In this document: piece by piece, positions 45,564 through 56,019 of the stretch
Layout: each line of letters opens with the position of its first letter
Numbering within the stretch: the stretch's first letter is position 1
Source: Alteromonas sp. KUL106
GTDB taxonomy: Bacteria; Pseudomonadota; Gammaproteobacteria; Enterobacterales; Alteromonadaceae
Assembly: GCF_009811415.1 (NCBI RefSeq)
Contig: NZ_BLIG01000046.1
Location: 1 to 64,000 of the forward strand
DNA: 64,000 nucleotides
Direction: 5' to 3'
Notes under the pieces: generated by a model
What the model saw: only the letters and a program-made list of their open reading frames with translations
Told to the model about the DNA's origin: nothing
The model's database searches: none
Translations under genes and position numbers: made by a program

Positions 45564-46409
45564 CTAGGCTCGTTGTCTTAGGCGCTGCAAGTATTCCAAT
45601 ACCAATTTATTGAAAGCGCTAGGGACTGTTATACTCGACGCGTGACCGCCGTATTCCATCACCGACAACACTGCATTAGGCATGGCGTCTGCTAGTGTTT
45701 GTGAGCGCTGCCATGGCACCAAGGTGTCGTCTTTGTTCGCCACTGCGAGCGTTGGCGTTTTGATCTCAGGTAACTCACCGTCAATGTCAAATGCACTAAG
45801 AGCAGCAATACGAGCTAGCAAGTTATCTACATTCGGAAAATGATTGAGTAAATGCGCCTCTTCCTCTTCTAAGTGCCTAGCATTCGCGGCAATCCAATCA
45901 GGGGGATACAGCAGTAATGCCTGCAGTTGTAGATACATATCTTTTCTATTTGCGGCGAGTAAGGCTTTGCGTATATCAAAGCAGCGCAATGTGTGTGGGT
46001 TTGGGCTGCTCCACGCATTCACAAGCACTAAACTCTGTAATAGATCAGGCTTAGACAAACTAAGCTGAAGCCCCACTAACCCACCCAACGCGTGACCGAC
46101 GAAGTGGCACACTTGCACTTCAAGTTTTTTAAGCAGTGCAGCGAGTTCATCCGCCATGTCTGAAATGCTGTAGTTCGCAGGTAGTTCACCCACACTTTTG
46201 TTGGTGCCATACTGATCGTACGTGATCACTCGGTAGTCTTGGGTGAAGTCAGCCAACTGGGGCTGCCAAAACTTAGCTGCCCCGCCAAGCCCCGAACTCA
46301 ACACAATCGTAGGGGCATTGGGCGACGTAAGACCATGTATCTCGTAATGCATCGTGTTGCGCATTTCACTGTTCTTAGGGCCGTAACTCGCAGGCGTGTC
46401 AGAATGCAT
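45564..46409 (-). CDS. rutD: RutD, alpha/beta-hydrolase-fold protein of uracil degradation
   Basis: A 281-residue alpha/beta-hydrolase fold. [19 protein letters not shown] then [11 protein letters not shown] and [16 protein letters not shown] match RutD. The nucleophile-elbow position reads GHALGG, without serine, which is also the case in the known RutD and separates it from esterases. It speeds hydrolysis of aminoacrylate (or carbamate) intermediates. ATG 46409 follows AGGTGAG directly; a start at 46352 (MHYEIHG) would match E. coli length better, so the N-terminus is uncertain. Confidence 0.92.
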   Translation of the reverse strand: MHSDTPASYGPKNSEMRNTMHYEIHGLTSPNAPTIVLSSGLGGAAKFWQPQLADFTQDYRVITYDQYGTNKSVGELPANYSISDMADELAALLKKLEVQVCHFVGHALGGLVGLQLSLSKPDLLQSLVLVNAWSSPNPHTLRCFDIRKALLAANRKDMYLQLQALLLYPPDWIAANARHLEEEEAHLLNHFPNVDNLLARIAALSAFDIDGELPEIKTPTLAVANKDDTLVPWQRSQTLADAMPNAVLSVMEYGGHASSITVPSAFNKLVLEYLQRLRQRA

Positions 46410-46467
46410 AGAGCTCACCTATATAGAACCAGTGGGCACAGTTCGCGGGAAGTCCAAACATCATCAC

Positions 46468-46851
46468 TTACCCAATGTGCGCTACTGACGCAATTTCTAT
46501 TAAGGCTTCGGGTTTTACCAGCCCAACCTTAATGCAGTAGCGCGCTGGCTTCTCACCTGGAAAGTATTCGGCATACACCTTGTTTACCGCAGCGTAGTCG
46601 TCCCAATCTGTAATAAAGATTGAGTTGAAAGTAACGTCATCCATTGTGCCACCGGCTTCTTCAATGACACTTTTTATGGTTTCTAATACATGGCGAGTCT
46701 GTGCTTCGGCATCGCCTACGTGAACCACATCATTGTTTTCGTCAAACGGTAACGTGCCCGACACGTATAAAATATTGTCAGCCATAGACCCTGGAACAAA
46801 GGGGGCAATTGGCGTAGACGTACCTGCTGGAATAATCGCTTTCTTTGGCAT
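46468..46851 (-). CDS. rutC: RutC, RidA-family 3-aminoacrylate deaminase
   Basis: A 127-residue RidA/YjgF-fold protein. [21 protein letters not shown] and [22 protein letters not shown] (with the substrate-binding Arg) are family signatures. It deaminates 3-aminoacrylate from the RutB step to malonic semialdehyde and ammonia. Gap of 58 bp to rutD. Confidence 0.94.
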   Translation of the reverse strand: MPKKAIIPAGTSTPIAPFVPGSMADNILYVSGTLPFDENNDVVHVGDAEAQTRHVLETIKSVIEEAGGTMDDVTFNSIFITDWDDYAAVNKVYAEYFPGEKPARYCIKVGLVKPEALIEIASVAHIG

Positions 46852-46985
46852 GTTCTTATCCTTCTCGTTGCGCTATCGATGCATTGCTACTCTGGCTAGC
46901 GCGTATAAATGGTTTCTTTCAATTTGTGCTGATTGCTTTACCGTTCTGCTTTGTTTTTGGCGAGTTTTGGCCAATAAAACACCGC

Positions 46986-47720
46986 CTAACTCGCCCCTTC
47001 AAACACTTCACAGAACTGTGCTGTGGTAGACACCCACCCAAAAAATGTTTGTATATTAAAAAGTGAGGCTTCATGAATCTCAGGCGGCCCTGCTTGATAG
47101 GCTGCATCAGCGAGCACAACACCAAAATATTCCAGGTGAAAGCCATCGCGCAGGGTTGATTCCACGCACACGTTGGTCGCAATGCCCGTAAACACTAAAT
47201 TACGAATTCCCCTTGCGCGCAGCATGCTATCTAGATTGGTGTTATAAAAACCGCTGTAGCGGGTTTTTGGAATAACGATATCGCCATCTTGCGGCTTTAG
47301 CGCATCCACAAGGGCATAGTCCCACGTCCCTTTTGCGAGCAAACTGCCTGTTAACTCTGGTTGTTTGCGCATGGTTTTAAGGGCATTAGATTTGTACCAG
47401 TTCGGTGAACCGGGGCCCCCAGCCTCTTTGTAATCGGCATCCCAACCGTTTTGTAAAAAGACCACTGGCATACCAGCAGCACGCGCGGTATCAAGCACCT
47501 TAAGAGTGTTTTCAATAACCGGGGCTGTGGTGGATACATCAAACCCAGCCTTATCTAAATAACCATTTTTACTCGCATAGGCGTTTTGTAAATCCACCAC
47601 AATCACGGCAGTTTCACTAGGGTTTAGGGTTAAGGGCTCTGGGTTAGCAGGCAGTACGGGCTGCCCGGTTTGACGCGCTTGAAAACACCCCGCTACATCA
47701 AAAATTTCACCGGCAGACAT
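46986..47720 (-). CDS. rutB: RutB, ureidoacrylate/peroxyureidoacrylate amidohydrolase
   Basis: A 244-residue isochorismatase-like cysteine hydrolase. Catalytic triad: Asp43 ([10 protein letters not shown]), Lys152 ([10 protein letters not shown]) and Cys185 ([10 protein letters not shown]). It cleaves the ring-opened product of RutA to carbamate and aminoacrylate. The start ATG overlaps the rutA stop in TAATG (1 nt), strong coupling. Confidence 0.95.
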   Translation of the reverse strand: MSAGEIFDVAGCFQARQTGQPVLPANPEPLTLNPSETAVIVVDLQNAYASKNGYLDKAGFDVSTTAPVIENTLKVLDTARAAGMPVVFLQNGWDADYKEAGGPGSPNWYKSNALKTMRKQPELTGSLLAKGTWDYALVDALKPQDGDIVIPKTRYSGFYNTNLDSMLRARGIRNLVFTGIATNVCVESTLRDGFHLEYFGVVLADAAYQAGPPEIHEASLFNIQTFFGWVSTTAQFCEVFEGAS

Positions 47721-48808
47721 TAGGCCGCTCCCGATGCATCGAGCAAGTGCTGACGGGACTTCATTAGCGGCTGTATTTTTGTACCGAAATCGTCCATTCC
47801 TTTTAGGAAATCGTCAAACGTAAGCAGTACGCCTTCACATCCGGGCACTGTCGCAATTTCATCTAGCATAGAAGCAACCGACTCGTAAGAGCCTACCAGC
47901 GTGCCCATGTTCAGGTTAACTGCTGACGTGGGGTTGGTCATATCGCGAATGTTAGTGTCTTTGCCAGATTTCTTATCCGCAGCGCCTTGTGTCGCCATCC
48001 AATCTAACGCCGACTGATCTTTTCCGTCTTTATAACTTTCCCATTTAGCCATGGCTGCTTCATCAGTCTCATCGGCAATGACCATGATAAGTACCGCTGA
48101 TCCTACGCTGCGACCGTGCTTTTCAGCCGCTTCGGTTAAACGGGCTGCCGTAGGTGCAAACGCGGTAGGCGTATTCACACCTTTACCAAAACAGAAGTTA
48201 TAGTCGGCGTGGCGAGCTGAGAAATCCATTCCTGCCGCGCTTTGCCCCGCACAGATAAGTGGAATTTTGCGCTGTGGCTTCGGCAACATGCGACAATCGT
48301 CCATTTGAAAGTGTTCGCCTTTAAAATCGCTTTTTCCCGTTTCCCATAGTTCTTTCACTACTTTGATGTACTCATCAAGATACTCATAGCGGTTACCAAA
48401 GAACTCATCGCCAGGCCACATGCCCATTTGTGAATATTCAGGACGCTGCCAGCCAGTCACAAGGTTTACGCCGAAGCGTCCATTAGAAATAGAGTCGATA
48501 GTGGTAGCCATTCGAGCCATAATGGCAGGAGGCAGTACCAGTGTGGCTGCAGTTGCATATAGCTGTATTTTAGAGGTCACGGCGGCAAGCCCAGCCATCA
48601 GCGTGAACGATTCAAGGTTATAGTCCCAAAATTCAGTTTCTCCGCCAAAACCTCGCAACTTGATCATAGAGAGTGCGAAGTCCATATCGTACTTTTCAGC
48701 TTTCATCACAATCTCTTTATTGAGATCGAATGTGGGTTTGAACTGAGGCGAATTTTTAGAAATTAACCAGCCGTTGTTACCAATTGGAATAAATACACCT
48801 ATATCCAT
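47720..48808 (-). CDS. rutA: RutA, pyrimidine monooxygenase
   Basis: A 362-residue luciferase-like flavin monooxygenase. [20 protein letters not shown] is the RutA N-terminus. [20 protein letters not shown] and [20 protein letters not shown] are the flavin-site motifs of the group. It opens the uracil or thymine ring between N3 and C4 with O2 and reduced FMN from RutF. First gene of the rut operon, divergent from rutR across a 309-bp region that holds a candidate RutR box. Confidence 0.96.
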   Translation of the reverse strand: MDIGVFIPIGNNGWLISKNSPQFKPTFDLNKEIVMKAEKYDMDFALSMIKLRGFGGETEFWDYNLESFTLMAGLAAVTSKIQLYATAATLVLPPAIMARMATTIDSISNGRFGVNLVTGWQRPEYSQMGMWPGDEFFGNRYEYLDEYIKVVKELWETGKSDFKGEHFQMDDCRMLPKPQRKIPLICAGQSAAGMDFSARHADYNFCFGKGVNTPTAFAPTAARLTEAAEKHGRSVGSAVLIMVIADETDEAAMAKWESYKDGKDQSALDWMATQGAADKKSGKDTNIRDMTNPTSAVNLNMGTLVGSYESVASMLDEIATVPGCEGVLLTFDDFLKGMDDFGTKIQPLMKSRQHLLDASGAA

Positions 48809-49117
48809 GTTGTTCCCTCTGCTTGTATGCGTTTTAAGCGGTTTACTCCGCTTTTTTTAAGGTTGCCGAATTCAAAACAGTGAAGTGGCAGTATGCATAG
48901 TGAACAGCATAAAGCAGGCCAATTTATTAAAACTATATTTATCAATTACTTAATTGAATCTAAAAATGAAATTAGACCTATTGGTTCATTTTGGAACACC
49001 AAGTCCAGTGCAAATGAACTTAATTGGTGCATTATTATGCAAATGGGTTTATAGCGATGAAAACTCCGCGTAAACTAAGCAGCAAATCGCAGAAATCCGA
49101 TTAAGAAGAATTGAGAA
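48809..49117. other. rutA-rutR divergent intergenic region, 309 bp
   Basis: AT-rich in the middle. It must hold the rutA and rutR promoters. A near-consensus RutR box lies at 48973-48988 and a second weaker palindrome, TTGGAACACCAA, about a dozen bases further on. No small gene is evident. Confidence 0.6.
48973..48988. promoter_or_regulatory. Candidate RutR operator
   Basis: TAGACCTATTGGTTCA matches 10 of 14 fixed positions of the E. coli RutR box TTGACCAnnTGGTCAA, with the ACC...TGG core intact. It lies about 165 bp upstream of rutA and 130 bp upstream of rutR. Inference from consensus; not proven. Confidence 0.45.
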
Positions 49118-49789
49118 GTGAGTAGATCTGAAGGACACGTAAGTACGAAAACAGTGAGGGCATTTAGCCCTACAACCCAAAAGCGGCGTGAAAAGGCGCT
49201 CTTAGAAAAGCGCACGCGCATTATGGATGCTGCGCTGTCTTTGTTTGCAAAAAACGGCGTGAGCGGCACTACGGTCGAGCAAGTCTCTGAGTTAGCGAAT
49301 GTCTCAAAGAGTAACTTACTCTATTACTTTAAAAGCAAAGACGGTCTTTACTTATCGGTAATCACCCACCTGTTGGATGTTTGGTTAACGCCACTTCAAA
49401 GCTTTTCCGCAGAACAAAAGCCCATTGAAACACTCAGTGAATACATAAAAGTGAAACTTGAAATGTCGAGAGACAACCCCGCCGAATCAAAACTTTTTTG
49501 TATGGAAGTGGTTCAGGGTGCCCCCCTGCTTTTAAAAGAATTAGAAACGCCGCTTAAAGCGTTGCTAGATGCGAAAAGTGCTGTCATCAACGAATGGATC
49601 AATACCGGCAAGCTAAAACCTGTCGACCCCATACATTTGATATTCAGCATTTGGGCCATTACTCAACACTACGCCGATTTCAGCGTGCAGATAAAAGCTG
49701 TCACCGGAAAAGACTTGAGTGATCCCGCTTTCTTCGATTCCACGCTGAGTAATATTCAGCACATCATTTTAGATGGGCTAAAGCCTTAG
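49118..49789 (+). CDS. rutR: RutR, TetR-family regulator of pyrimidine degradation
   Basis: A 223-residue TetR-type repressor. The helix-turn-helix is [20 protein letters not shown] followed by [12 protein letters not shown], and the C-terminal part [20 protein letters not shown] is nearly family-identical to RutR. It senses uracil or thymine and controls the rut operon. The start is GTG, with an in-frame stop (TGA) just before it and the first ATG too far in to keep the DNA-binding arm; Shine-Dalgarno weak, suggesting low expression. Confidence 0.95.
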   Translation: MSRSEGHVSTKTVRAFSPTTQKRREKALLEKRTRIMDAALSLFAKNGVSGTTVEQVSELANVSKSNLLYYFKSKDGLYLSVITHLLDVWLTPLQSFSAEQKPIETLSEYIKVKLEMSRDNPAESKLFCMEVVQGAPLLLKELETPLKALLDAKSAVINEWINTGKLKPVDPIHLIFSIWAITQHYADFSVQIKAVTGKDLSDPAFFDSTLSNIQHIILDGLKP

Positions 49790-49797
49790 AGAGGAAT

Positions 49798-49823
49798 GGG
49801 GTCAGAGTGATGACTCTGACCCC
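49798..49823. repeat. REP-like hairpin (perfect 11-bp ends)
   Basis: GGGGTCAGAGT and ACTCTGACCCC are perfectly inverted with a 4-base spacer, directly after rutR. Cleanest copy in the window; it may also act as a weak terminator or mRNA stabiliser. Confidence 0.88.
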
Positions 49824-49874
49824 AGAGTTTGTGATAAACTAACCGCTCAAATTAAGAAAGAGCAGCGACACGTT

Positions 49875-50093
49875 ATGAACCAACAACCCAACAATCCGCT
49901 TCACGGCCTAACGCTAGAGAAAATCGTAACGCAACTCCACGAGCGCTACGGTTGGGACGGATTGTACTACCGCATAAAAGTAAACTGCTTCAATAATGAT
50001 CCATCCATTAAATCGTCACTTAAATTCCTTAGAAAAACGCCATGGGCTCGAGAAAAGGTCGAACATCTGTATATTCAGACCTTTGTCAATTAA
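49875..50093 (+). CDS. VF530-family small protein (DUF2132)
   Basis: A 72-residue protein matching the VF530 fold throughout: [20 protein letters not shown] then [22 protein letters not shown]. Family members are small helical proteins thought to bind DNA; function not shown. Convergent with the beta-galactosidase gene; the two stop regions overlap by 8 bp. Confidence 0.93.
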   Translation: MNQQPNNPLHGLTLEKIVTQLHERYGWDGLYYRIKVNCFNNDPSIKSSLKFLRKTPWAREKVEHLYIQTFVN

Positions 50094-53000
50094 GCGCCAT
50101 CTCGAACTGATAGTGATAGTCTCTCCAAGGCAGTGTGTATTTGAACAATGGCGGAGTCATCCATGAGTCTGTACCCGCAACACCACGCTGCTTAAAGTCA
50201 ATATTGATAAAAGCATTTGACTTAACCGGGATTTCATGAGGGTGTAGTCCGGTTTTTTCCGTTGTGTCGTAGTCCAACCAATCTGTATATTGCGCATTGA
50301 AGCCTATCAATGGCCTGCCCTTGAACGTAATGGACGGTGTTTCTGCATTATTTTTTTCAGAGAAACTCACTTCGTAAACATCTGCTCTGTGTCCGTTTTC
50401 TTGAGGCCTCACGTAGCCATGGCTTAATTCAGCAATGGGCAATGAGTATCGCCCAAAAAATGCAGAGCTTTTTCGATCCCAGTAATTTTCGTGTGGGCCA
50501 CGGCCAAACCATGACGCACTTTCATAAACGTCGACGAGCTCAAAGCGATAACCAATTCTAGGAAGCGCTGGGTAATATTGGTTTGGTGCGGCGAGAAACC
50601 ATGCATCAATCAGTATGTTGCCCTCATCCGTCAGGGTATATGTTGTGTGATATTCACTTTGTACGGTAGGAAAACGGTGTTTCGTTACAACACTTATCGC
50701 CCCGTTTTCTTCTTTTTCCGTTATAGAAATTAATTCAGCATGTTCAGCGACGTCTATCCAAACCTTACTTTTTTGCGGGAAACCCTCACCGAAGTCGTTG
50801 TCGGTTGGCGCTCGCCAGAACCAAGGGATCATAGGCGTTTTTAATACCTCTTTTCCTTTCTTCTGTACTGAAGAAAGCCACCCCGTATTTTTGCTCACCG
50901 TGTATTCGTTATCTTTAAAGTGAAGTATTAGTGCATCACTTCTCTCTTCAATACCGCCTTTTGACTTAATAGTCCCTTTTTCGTTATTTTGAAATGGTTG
51001 CGACAGCTGTATTTGTGCAACCACATCCCCTTTTTTATGACTCAGGGAGTCTGTTTTTTTAACAAAGTACAGATTAGTGTGATAACGATTTTCGTTTTTC
51101 ATCTGTGAGATGTTGGGGATGGCTATTGTCGAGCTCTCGCCTGGTGGTATCGAGAGCGATTCAACTATTCCACTTCGAAGCACCTGTCCCTGTTCAAGCC
51201 TTTCCCATCTAAGATAGACATCGTCGAGTCCCGTAAAGTAACGACCATTTCTGATAAGAACCTTGTCAGCACGGCTAGAATCCCACTCTGCAAATATGTT
51301 TTGATAAACGTGTTGCACCTCATAAGCGTGAGGATGGAATTCGCGATTAGCGGTCAGTAGACCATTTGCAGAAAAGTTACCGTCGTGATATTGACCTGCT
51401 TTTTCAAAGTCACCTCCATAACCTTGATATTCAACTCCTTCATTGGTTGTGGTGGTTATCGTTTGGTCGACCCAGTCCCAAATAAACCCGCCTTGTAACG
51501 ATTCATGTTTATAAATGAGATCCCAGTACTCTTTTAAATTCCCAACCGAATTTCCCATAGCGTGCTGATATTCACACAGTATCATAGGACGGTCACTGCC
51601 TATCTCAACGAAACTCTGCATGAGGTCAAGGGAAGCGTACATTTGGGCATAGACGTCAGTATGAGGACGCAATTGCGCTTGCTCAAACATGACAGGAAGC
51701 GATGTTCGTTGTTTAAGCCAGTGATATAAATATTCTGTGTTGTCGCCATCTCCACTTTCGTTACCCGGTGACAACATCACGACAGACGCATGGTTCTTAC
51801 TCGCTTCATACATATTTCGAATACGATCTACATACGCGTCTCGCCACTCTGGCATGTTAACCATGTGATTTTCAGCAATATAACTGTGCCCTTGATTTGC
51901 GGCACCTACGCCATGCGACTCAATATTCGCTTCGTCAACAAGATACATTCCATACTCATCAGCTAACGCGTACCATAGAGGGTGGTTTGGATAATGTGAG
52001 TTGCGCACCGCATTTATATTGAGCGACTTCATTAGTGTAAGGTCTTTTCGCATCGACGCTTCTGAAATGACATGGCCGGTGAGGGGATCATGTTCATGAC
52101 GATTTACCCCTTTGAACAACACCGGTTTGCCATTAATCAGGACGTTGCCTCCTTTAAGTTCACTCGTCCTAAACCCTGCACGAAGCCACGCGACCTGTGT
52201 TACCTCTTTCGCTTTATTCAGCAGCCTTAACCTCACCGAGTAAAGTGTGGGAGATTCATGGCTCCAGAACTGTACCCCTTTTGCAACCGTGGGCTGAACG
52301 ATAACGACAGACTTATTTTCTTGAATGCTAATTGGCTGTTTATCACGTAAAACCACATCACCGCTTTCATCATAAACAGTGAAATCAACCATGCTGTTGC
52401 TGGCTTGATTTCCTACTATAGAAACCTCTGCACCAAATAATCCATTTTGGTAATCTGCCGTGGTCGTGGTATTTAATGTGATATCTTGGATGCGTGTCTT
52501 AGGGGTCGCATAAAGATATACATCCCGTTCAATGCCATTTAATCGCCACATATCCTGTAGCTCTAAATAACTTCCATCGGACCATCTGTAAACTTCAATA
52601 GCCATAGCATTCTGACTGCCCGGAACGATGAATTCTGTGATATCAAACTCGGCGGCAGTTTTACTGTCTTGTGAATATCCAACATAGTGCCCATTCACCC
52701 ACAGTTTAAACGCTGATTTTACAGCGCCTAAATAGGCAATAACGGTTTTTCCCTCCCATTCTTCAGACACCGTAAAAACACGTTTATATCGCCCTGTTGT
52801 GTTGGTGTCACGAGGGATCTTATTAACCGTGAGCGGATTTTCATCAGGTGCAAAATCAGCGCGCATATTGACGTAATTGGGCACGCCGTAGCCGTTTAAA
52901 GACCAATTTCCAGGCACCTTTATCGTGCCCCAATCCGCTGTCGAGGCGTCGTTTTCGTAAAAACGCGTAGCACCGGTAAAAGGTGACGAAGACAATTGAA

Positions 53001-53250
53001 ATTGCCAAATACCGTTTAAGTTCAGGTAGTTTTGGGCATCCCATGGTGTGTAGACGAATTTGTTGGGATCTTGAAAAAAAGAAAAAAAGTGTGATCGTGC
53101 TGGAAGACGATTCTCTTGCACAATTGTGGGGTCTTCCCACAGCGCTTTAACTTCTTCGGAATGAAGATAATGAGAAAATACGCATAGAAACGCAACAAAA
53201 ATCAGGATTACTTCCCTAGGTAACGTCTTTATTTTCTTATTTTTCAGCAC
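50086..53250 (-). CDS. Exported GH2 beta-galactosidase
   Basis: A 1054-residue LacZ-type glycoside hydrolase family 2 enzyme. Catalytic acid/base Glu is in SPGNESGDG and the nucleophile Glu in [34 protein letters not shown] and [14 protein letters not shown] are canonical. Five-domain layout and a small-chain C-terminal domain (SYHTT...RIGYRFEL) are present. Unlike LacZ it has an N-terminal signal-like helix ([20 protein letters not shown]), so it should be periplasmic or membrane-anchored. Likely acts on galactosides from algal polymers. A perfect LacI-type operator lies about 36-49 bp upstream. Confidence 0.94.
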   Translation of the reverse strand: MLKNKKIKTLPREVILIFVAFLCVFSHYLHSEEVKALWEDPTIVQENRLPARSHFFSFFQDPNKFVYTPWDAQNYLNLNGIWQFQLSSSPFTGATRFYENDASTADWGTIKVPGNWSLNGYGVPNYVNMRADFAPDENPLTVNKIPRDTNTTGRYKRVFTVSEEWEGKTVIAYLGAVKSAFKLWVNGHYVGYSQDSKTAAEFDITEFIVPGSQNAMAIEVYRWSDGSYLELQDMWRLNGIERDVYLYATPKTRIQDITLNTTTTADYQNGLFGAEVSIVGNQASNSMVDFTVYDESGDVVLRDKQPISIQENKSVVIVQPTVAKGVQFWSHESPTLYSVRLRLLNKAKEVTQVAWLRAGFRTSELKGGNVLINGKPVLFKGVNRHEHDPLTGHVISEASMRKDLTLMKSLNINAVRNSHYPNHPLWYALADEYGMYLVDEANIESHGVGAANQGHSYIAENHMVNMPEWRDAYVDRIRNMYEASKNHASVVMLSPGNESGDGDNTEYLYHWLKQRTSLPVMFEQAQLRPHTDVYAQMYASLDLMQSFVEIGSDRPMILCEYQHAMGNSVGNLKEYWDLIYKHESLQGGFIWDWVDQTITTTTNEGVEYQGYGGDFEKAGQYHDGNFSANGLLTANREFHPHAYEVQHVYQNIFAEWDSSRADKVLIRNGRYFTGLDDVYLRWERLEQGQVLRSGIVESLSIPPGESSTIAIPNISQMKNENRYHTNLYFVKKTDSLSHKKGDVVAQIQLSQPFQNNEKGTIKSKGGIEERSDALILHFKDNEYTVSKNTGWLSSVQKKGKEVLKTPMIPWFWRAPTDNDFGEGFPQKSKVWIDVAEHAELISITEKEENGAISVVTKHRFPTVQSEYHTTYTLTDEGNILIDAWFLAAPNQYYPALPRIGYRFELVDVYESASWFGRGPHENYWDRKSSAFFGRYSLPIAELSHGYVRPQENGHRADVYEVSFSEKNNAETPSITFKGRPLIGFNAQYTDWLDYDTTEKTGLHPHEIPVKSNAFINIDFKQRGVAGTDSWMTPPLFKYTLPWRDYHYQFEMALN

Positions 53251-53285
53251 ACATTATCTCCACCATTATTTGAAAATTCATTATA

Positions 53286-53299
53286 GGTAAACGTTTACC
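53286..53299. promoter_or_regulatory. LacI-family operator palindrome
   Basis: GGTAAACGTTTACC is a perfect 14-bp palindrome with the central CpG typical of LacI/GalR-family boxes. It lies about 36-49 bases upstream of the beta-galactosidase start, overlapping the probable promoter. A half site, TAGGTAAA, follows at 53301. No LacI gene is in the window. Confidence 0.75.
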
Positions 53300-53335
53300 C
53301 TAGGTAAAGCGAAGTGTGAAAGAAATGTAAAAAAA

Positions 53336-53353
53336 AAGCGGCCTGCGCCGCTT
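53336..53353 (-). terminator. Intrinsic terminator of the metallo-hydrolase gene
   Basis: On the minus strand AAGCGGC, loop GCAG, GCCGCTT is followed by a run of T (the A-run at 53329-53335 on the plus strand). Confidence 0.85.
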
Positions 53354-53372
53354 CTTCTTTCGATTGATACTG

Positions 53373-54263
53373 CTATGCGTCGTTATAGAGCGTCGCTATC
53401 CACTTCTCTTCATTAATAAAGTTCCAGCTCCAGTCCGCCCACTTTTCATCTAAACCCATCGCTTTAACTTCATCAAGGGTTTTGCCGTTTTGCTTCAGTG
53501 CCTTAACATAGTTAAACGTGTCGCTAATCATGGCTAAAAATGCACTGTATTCTTGCTTATTGCTAATCTCGCCGTGACCAGGAATGATGACAGTATCATC
53601 GTCTATTTTAGCAAGTAGCTGCTTTACTGAATCCATGTAGCCTTCAACATTGCCACCTGCGCCTTGGTCGATATAGGGGAAACGACCATTAAAGAATAAA
53701 TCGCCAGTATGCATGACGTTAGGCTGCTCAAACCACACTACGCTATCGCCATCAGTGTGGCCCACCGCCAAATGCATCACATGAAGGGTTTCACCATTAA
53801 AGTAAATTTTAATCCCGTCCTCATAGGTAATAGTTGGCAGCGCTTCTGGCTTTATTTTCTCGTCATTAGCTAAGCGAACACGCACATTTTCATGAGCAAG
53901 AATGGTTGCGCCTTTATGACTATGAAAAAACGCATTAGATCCGGTGTGATCACCATGGTAATGCGTGTTGATCACGTATTTAGGTTTGTCACTACCGAGC
54001 TCTCCAAGCTGTGCCGCTATTTTTTCAGCAAGTGGCGCGAATTGATCATCGATAATCAACACACCGTCATCTCCTGCTGATACGCCAATATTTCCACCTG
54101 CACCTGTAAGCATGTGCACAGAGCCCTTTATCGCTGTCGCTTTAACTTCGACATCAGCAAATCTATCTTGTGCATTTGCAGTGCTAATTGTTGAAAAAAC
54201 CAAAGGGCTGGCAGCAATGAACGCAGCCATAATGCGTGCGCTAAAACGAGGTGCAGTTTTCAT
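53373..54263 (-). CDS. Exported MBL-fold metallo-hydrolase
   Basis: A 296-residue protein with a signal peptide ending near ANAQ. Zinc ligands lie in NTHYHGDHTGSN (HxHxDH), AVGHTDGDS, MHTGDLFF and IPGHGE, the order of B3-like or quinoprotein-relay type metallo-hydrolases. Substrate not known; this is not enough to claim a beta-lactamase. Monocistronic with terminator downstream. Confidence 0.92.
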   Translation of the reverse strand: MKTAPRFSARIMAAFIAASPLVFSTISTANAQDRFADVEVKATAIKGSVHMLTGAGGNIGVSAGDDGVLIIDDQFAPLAEKIAAQLGELGSDKPKYVINTHYHGDHTGSNAFFHSHKGATILAHENVRVRLANDEKIKPEALPTITYEDGIKIYFNGETLHVMHLAVGHTDGDSVVWFEQPNVMHTGDLFFNGRFPYIDQGAGGNVEGYMDSVKQLLAKIDDDTVIIPGHGEISNKQEYSAFLAMISDTFNYVKALKQNGKTLDEVKAMGLDEKWADWSWNFINEEKWIATLYNDA

Positions 54264-54326
54264 TATTATTTCCTTGAAAGAAACCTGTTTATATAAGACC
54301 TCTTACACTATGACCTAAATTCACAA

Positions 54327-54575
54327 TTAGATCATTTTTTCCTCATCAGGAATCTCACCCACATAGGCAAAGCGAGAGAGTATTTCTCCGTCTTTTTCGA
54401 CCGACTCGACAAACATGTCAAGAGGACGAACCCACAATGCTCTTTCGCCATAGCATGGGCGATAGACAACGAGCTTGCTTTCGTCTTCTGAATGGGTAGC
54501 CACTTCGTATACATCGTATAAATTTCCTTTGTAGTGCTTGTAGCGACCTGGGGTTTTTAGTTGTTTCGAGTCCAT
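54327..54575 (-). CDS. DUF1653-family protein
   Basis: An 82-residue protein with PGRYKHYKGNLYDVYEVATH, YRPCYGERALWVRPLDMF and SRFAYVGE, all diagnostic of DUF1653. Small beta-rich cytoplasmic protein of unknown function. Lies downstream of dinB on the same strand, 147 bp away. Confidence 0.92.
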   Translation of the reverse strand: MDSKQLKTPGRYKHYKGNLYDVYEVATHSEDESKLVVYRPCYGERALWVRPLDMFVESVEKDGEILSRFAYVGEIPDEEKMI

Positions 54576-54722
54576 AATGTCCTTCGGTAAAAGTAGAGTG
54601 AAAGCGTAAGGGTGTATATATTGAGCGCTGTTTCGTGTAGCGCTATCGTGTGGAGTATATCAAGCGACTGGGGTGAGGCTATAGCACATGAGTATTTAAC
54701 AAAAGTCTGTGGTGTTTTTCAC

Positions 54723-55796
54723 CTAACCCTGTTCAAAAGGCAACACCAACTGCTGTGTTGATTGGTCGGCGGCGAGCCCTATGTGCACGCCTACAAGACG
54801 GATGCCACGCCCTGTTGCTCGCTCGAAAGCTTCCTGCATTAGTGTGCGAAAATACGCTTCATCTAGCGTGGCGCTGCGATGCTCGACGGTAGTCAGCTGA
54901 AAATCATTAAACTTAAGCTTCACGCCCTGCGTGCGAATACGCACGGGTTTACCCGTTCGCTTCTTGTGATTTTCCATTCGCTCTTGAAGCTTTTCAAATA
55001 AATGTGGCAAGAAGTCAATGCACTGCTCAAAGGTGTGGATGTCTTCGCTTAACGTGCGTTCTACGCCGATGGACTTGCGTTCACGAGATACCGATAGTTC
55101 ACGCTCGTCAATGCCATGAGCACGTTCCCACAGCACACTACCGAATTTACCCAGCTCTTTTTGAATGCGCTCAAAAGGATACTGGCGAACATCGTTACAT
55201 GTATTTAGCCCCATGCGCTGAAGCTTTTGCATGGTAACTTTTCCTACACCCGGTATTTTCTTTAGCGGCATATCGCGTACAAACGCATCGAGTTTATCAG
55301 GAGTGATAACACAAATACCGTCAGGCTTGTTTTCATCGCTTGCTACTTTTGCCACAAATTTACAGGGCGCCACGCCTGCTGAGGCGGTCAGGCCGAGTTC
55401 GTTTTTAATACGCTCGCGTAATTCTTCGGCAATTAAAGTGGCGCTTCCACCGCAAAACTCACTGTTCGTGACGTCTAAATAGGCTTCGTCTAAGGATAAG
55501 GGCTCGATAAGGTCGGTATAGTCAGCAAATATCTTACGTATTTTTTGCGACTCGGCGGCGTATACGTCCATGCGCCCCTTTACCAGAGTGAGGTTAGGAC
55601 ATAGTTTTAGCGCGTACGCAGTAGCCATGGCTGAGCGGACACCAAATTTGCGGGCGGGATAGTTACAGGTAGAAATAACTCCCCGACGGTCGGCACTGCC
55701 GCCGATGGCAATGGGAATATCGCGCAAGGCAGGGTTATCGCGCATTTCAACTGCGGCGTAAAAACAATCCATGTCGACGTGGATAATTTTTCGCAT
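54723..55796 (-). CDS. dinB: DNA polymerase IV (DinB), Y-family
   Basis: A 357-residue translesion polymerase. Metal-binding residues: Asp8 in [12 protein letters not shown] and Asp103-Glu104 in SLDEAYLD. The [19 protein letters not shown] palm/fingers segment and the HhH thumb ([14 protein letters not shown]) are in order, and the protein ends in [10 protein letters not shown], the beta-clamp-binding peptide (QxxLxLF-like). A consensus LexA box upstream (55831) shows SOS control. Confidence 0.97.
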   Translation of the reverse strand: MRKIIHVDMDCFYAAVEMRDNPALRDIPIAIGGSADRRGVISTCNYPARKFGVRSAMATAYALKLCPNLTLVKGRMDVYAAESQKIRKIFADYTDLIEPLSLDEAYLDVTNSEFCGGSATLIAEELRERIKNELGLTASAGVAPCKFVAKVASDENKPDGICVITPDKLDAFVRDMPLKKIPGVGKVTMQKLQRMGLNTCNDVRQYPFERIQKELGKFGSVLWERAHGIDERELSVSRERKSIGVERTLSEDIHTFEQCIDFLPHLFEKLQERMENHKKRTGKPVRIRTQGVKLKFNDFQLTTVEHRSATLDEAYFRTLMQEAFERATGRGIRLVGVHIGLAADQSTQQLVLPFEQG

Positions 55797-55830
55797 TACC
55801 TGCCTTTGCTCTTAACGTGCTCACACGAAA

Positions 55831-55846
55831 CTGTACAAAAAGACAG
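55831..55846. promoter_or_regulatory. LexA (SOS) box of dinB
   Basis: CTGTACAAAAAGACAG fits CTGT-N8-ACAG exactly and lies 35-50 bp before the dinB start, overlapping its promoter. Confidence 0.85.
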
Positions 55847-56019
55847 TATATTATCAATAGCGTTTAATTACACTATGTCGTTGTCGATTCTTGATAAGCT
55901 TGATGCCTCACAAGCATGATTCAAGGCAAAGTTGAACAGGAATTAATACAAATAAGCCCATTAATAACGCTTACTTTTACTTAGGCGTAATTGCGAGTGT
56001 GAAACGATCCGGCTATATT

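Noticed and set aside
45564-46409. RutD read as an inactivated esterase because the nucleophile elbow has Ala instead of Ser
   Set aside because: E. coli RutD also has GHALG at this place, so it is the normal family state.
53281-53310. Second full LacI box after the palindrome
   Set aside because: Only the half site TAGGTAAA is present; no second perfect palindrome.
53373-54263. Call of a beta-lactamase resistance gene
   Set aside because: The MBL-fold zinc motif alone is shared by many hydrolases; nothing points to beta-lactams.
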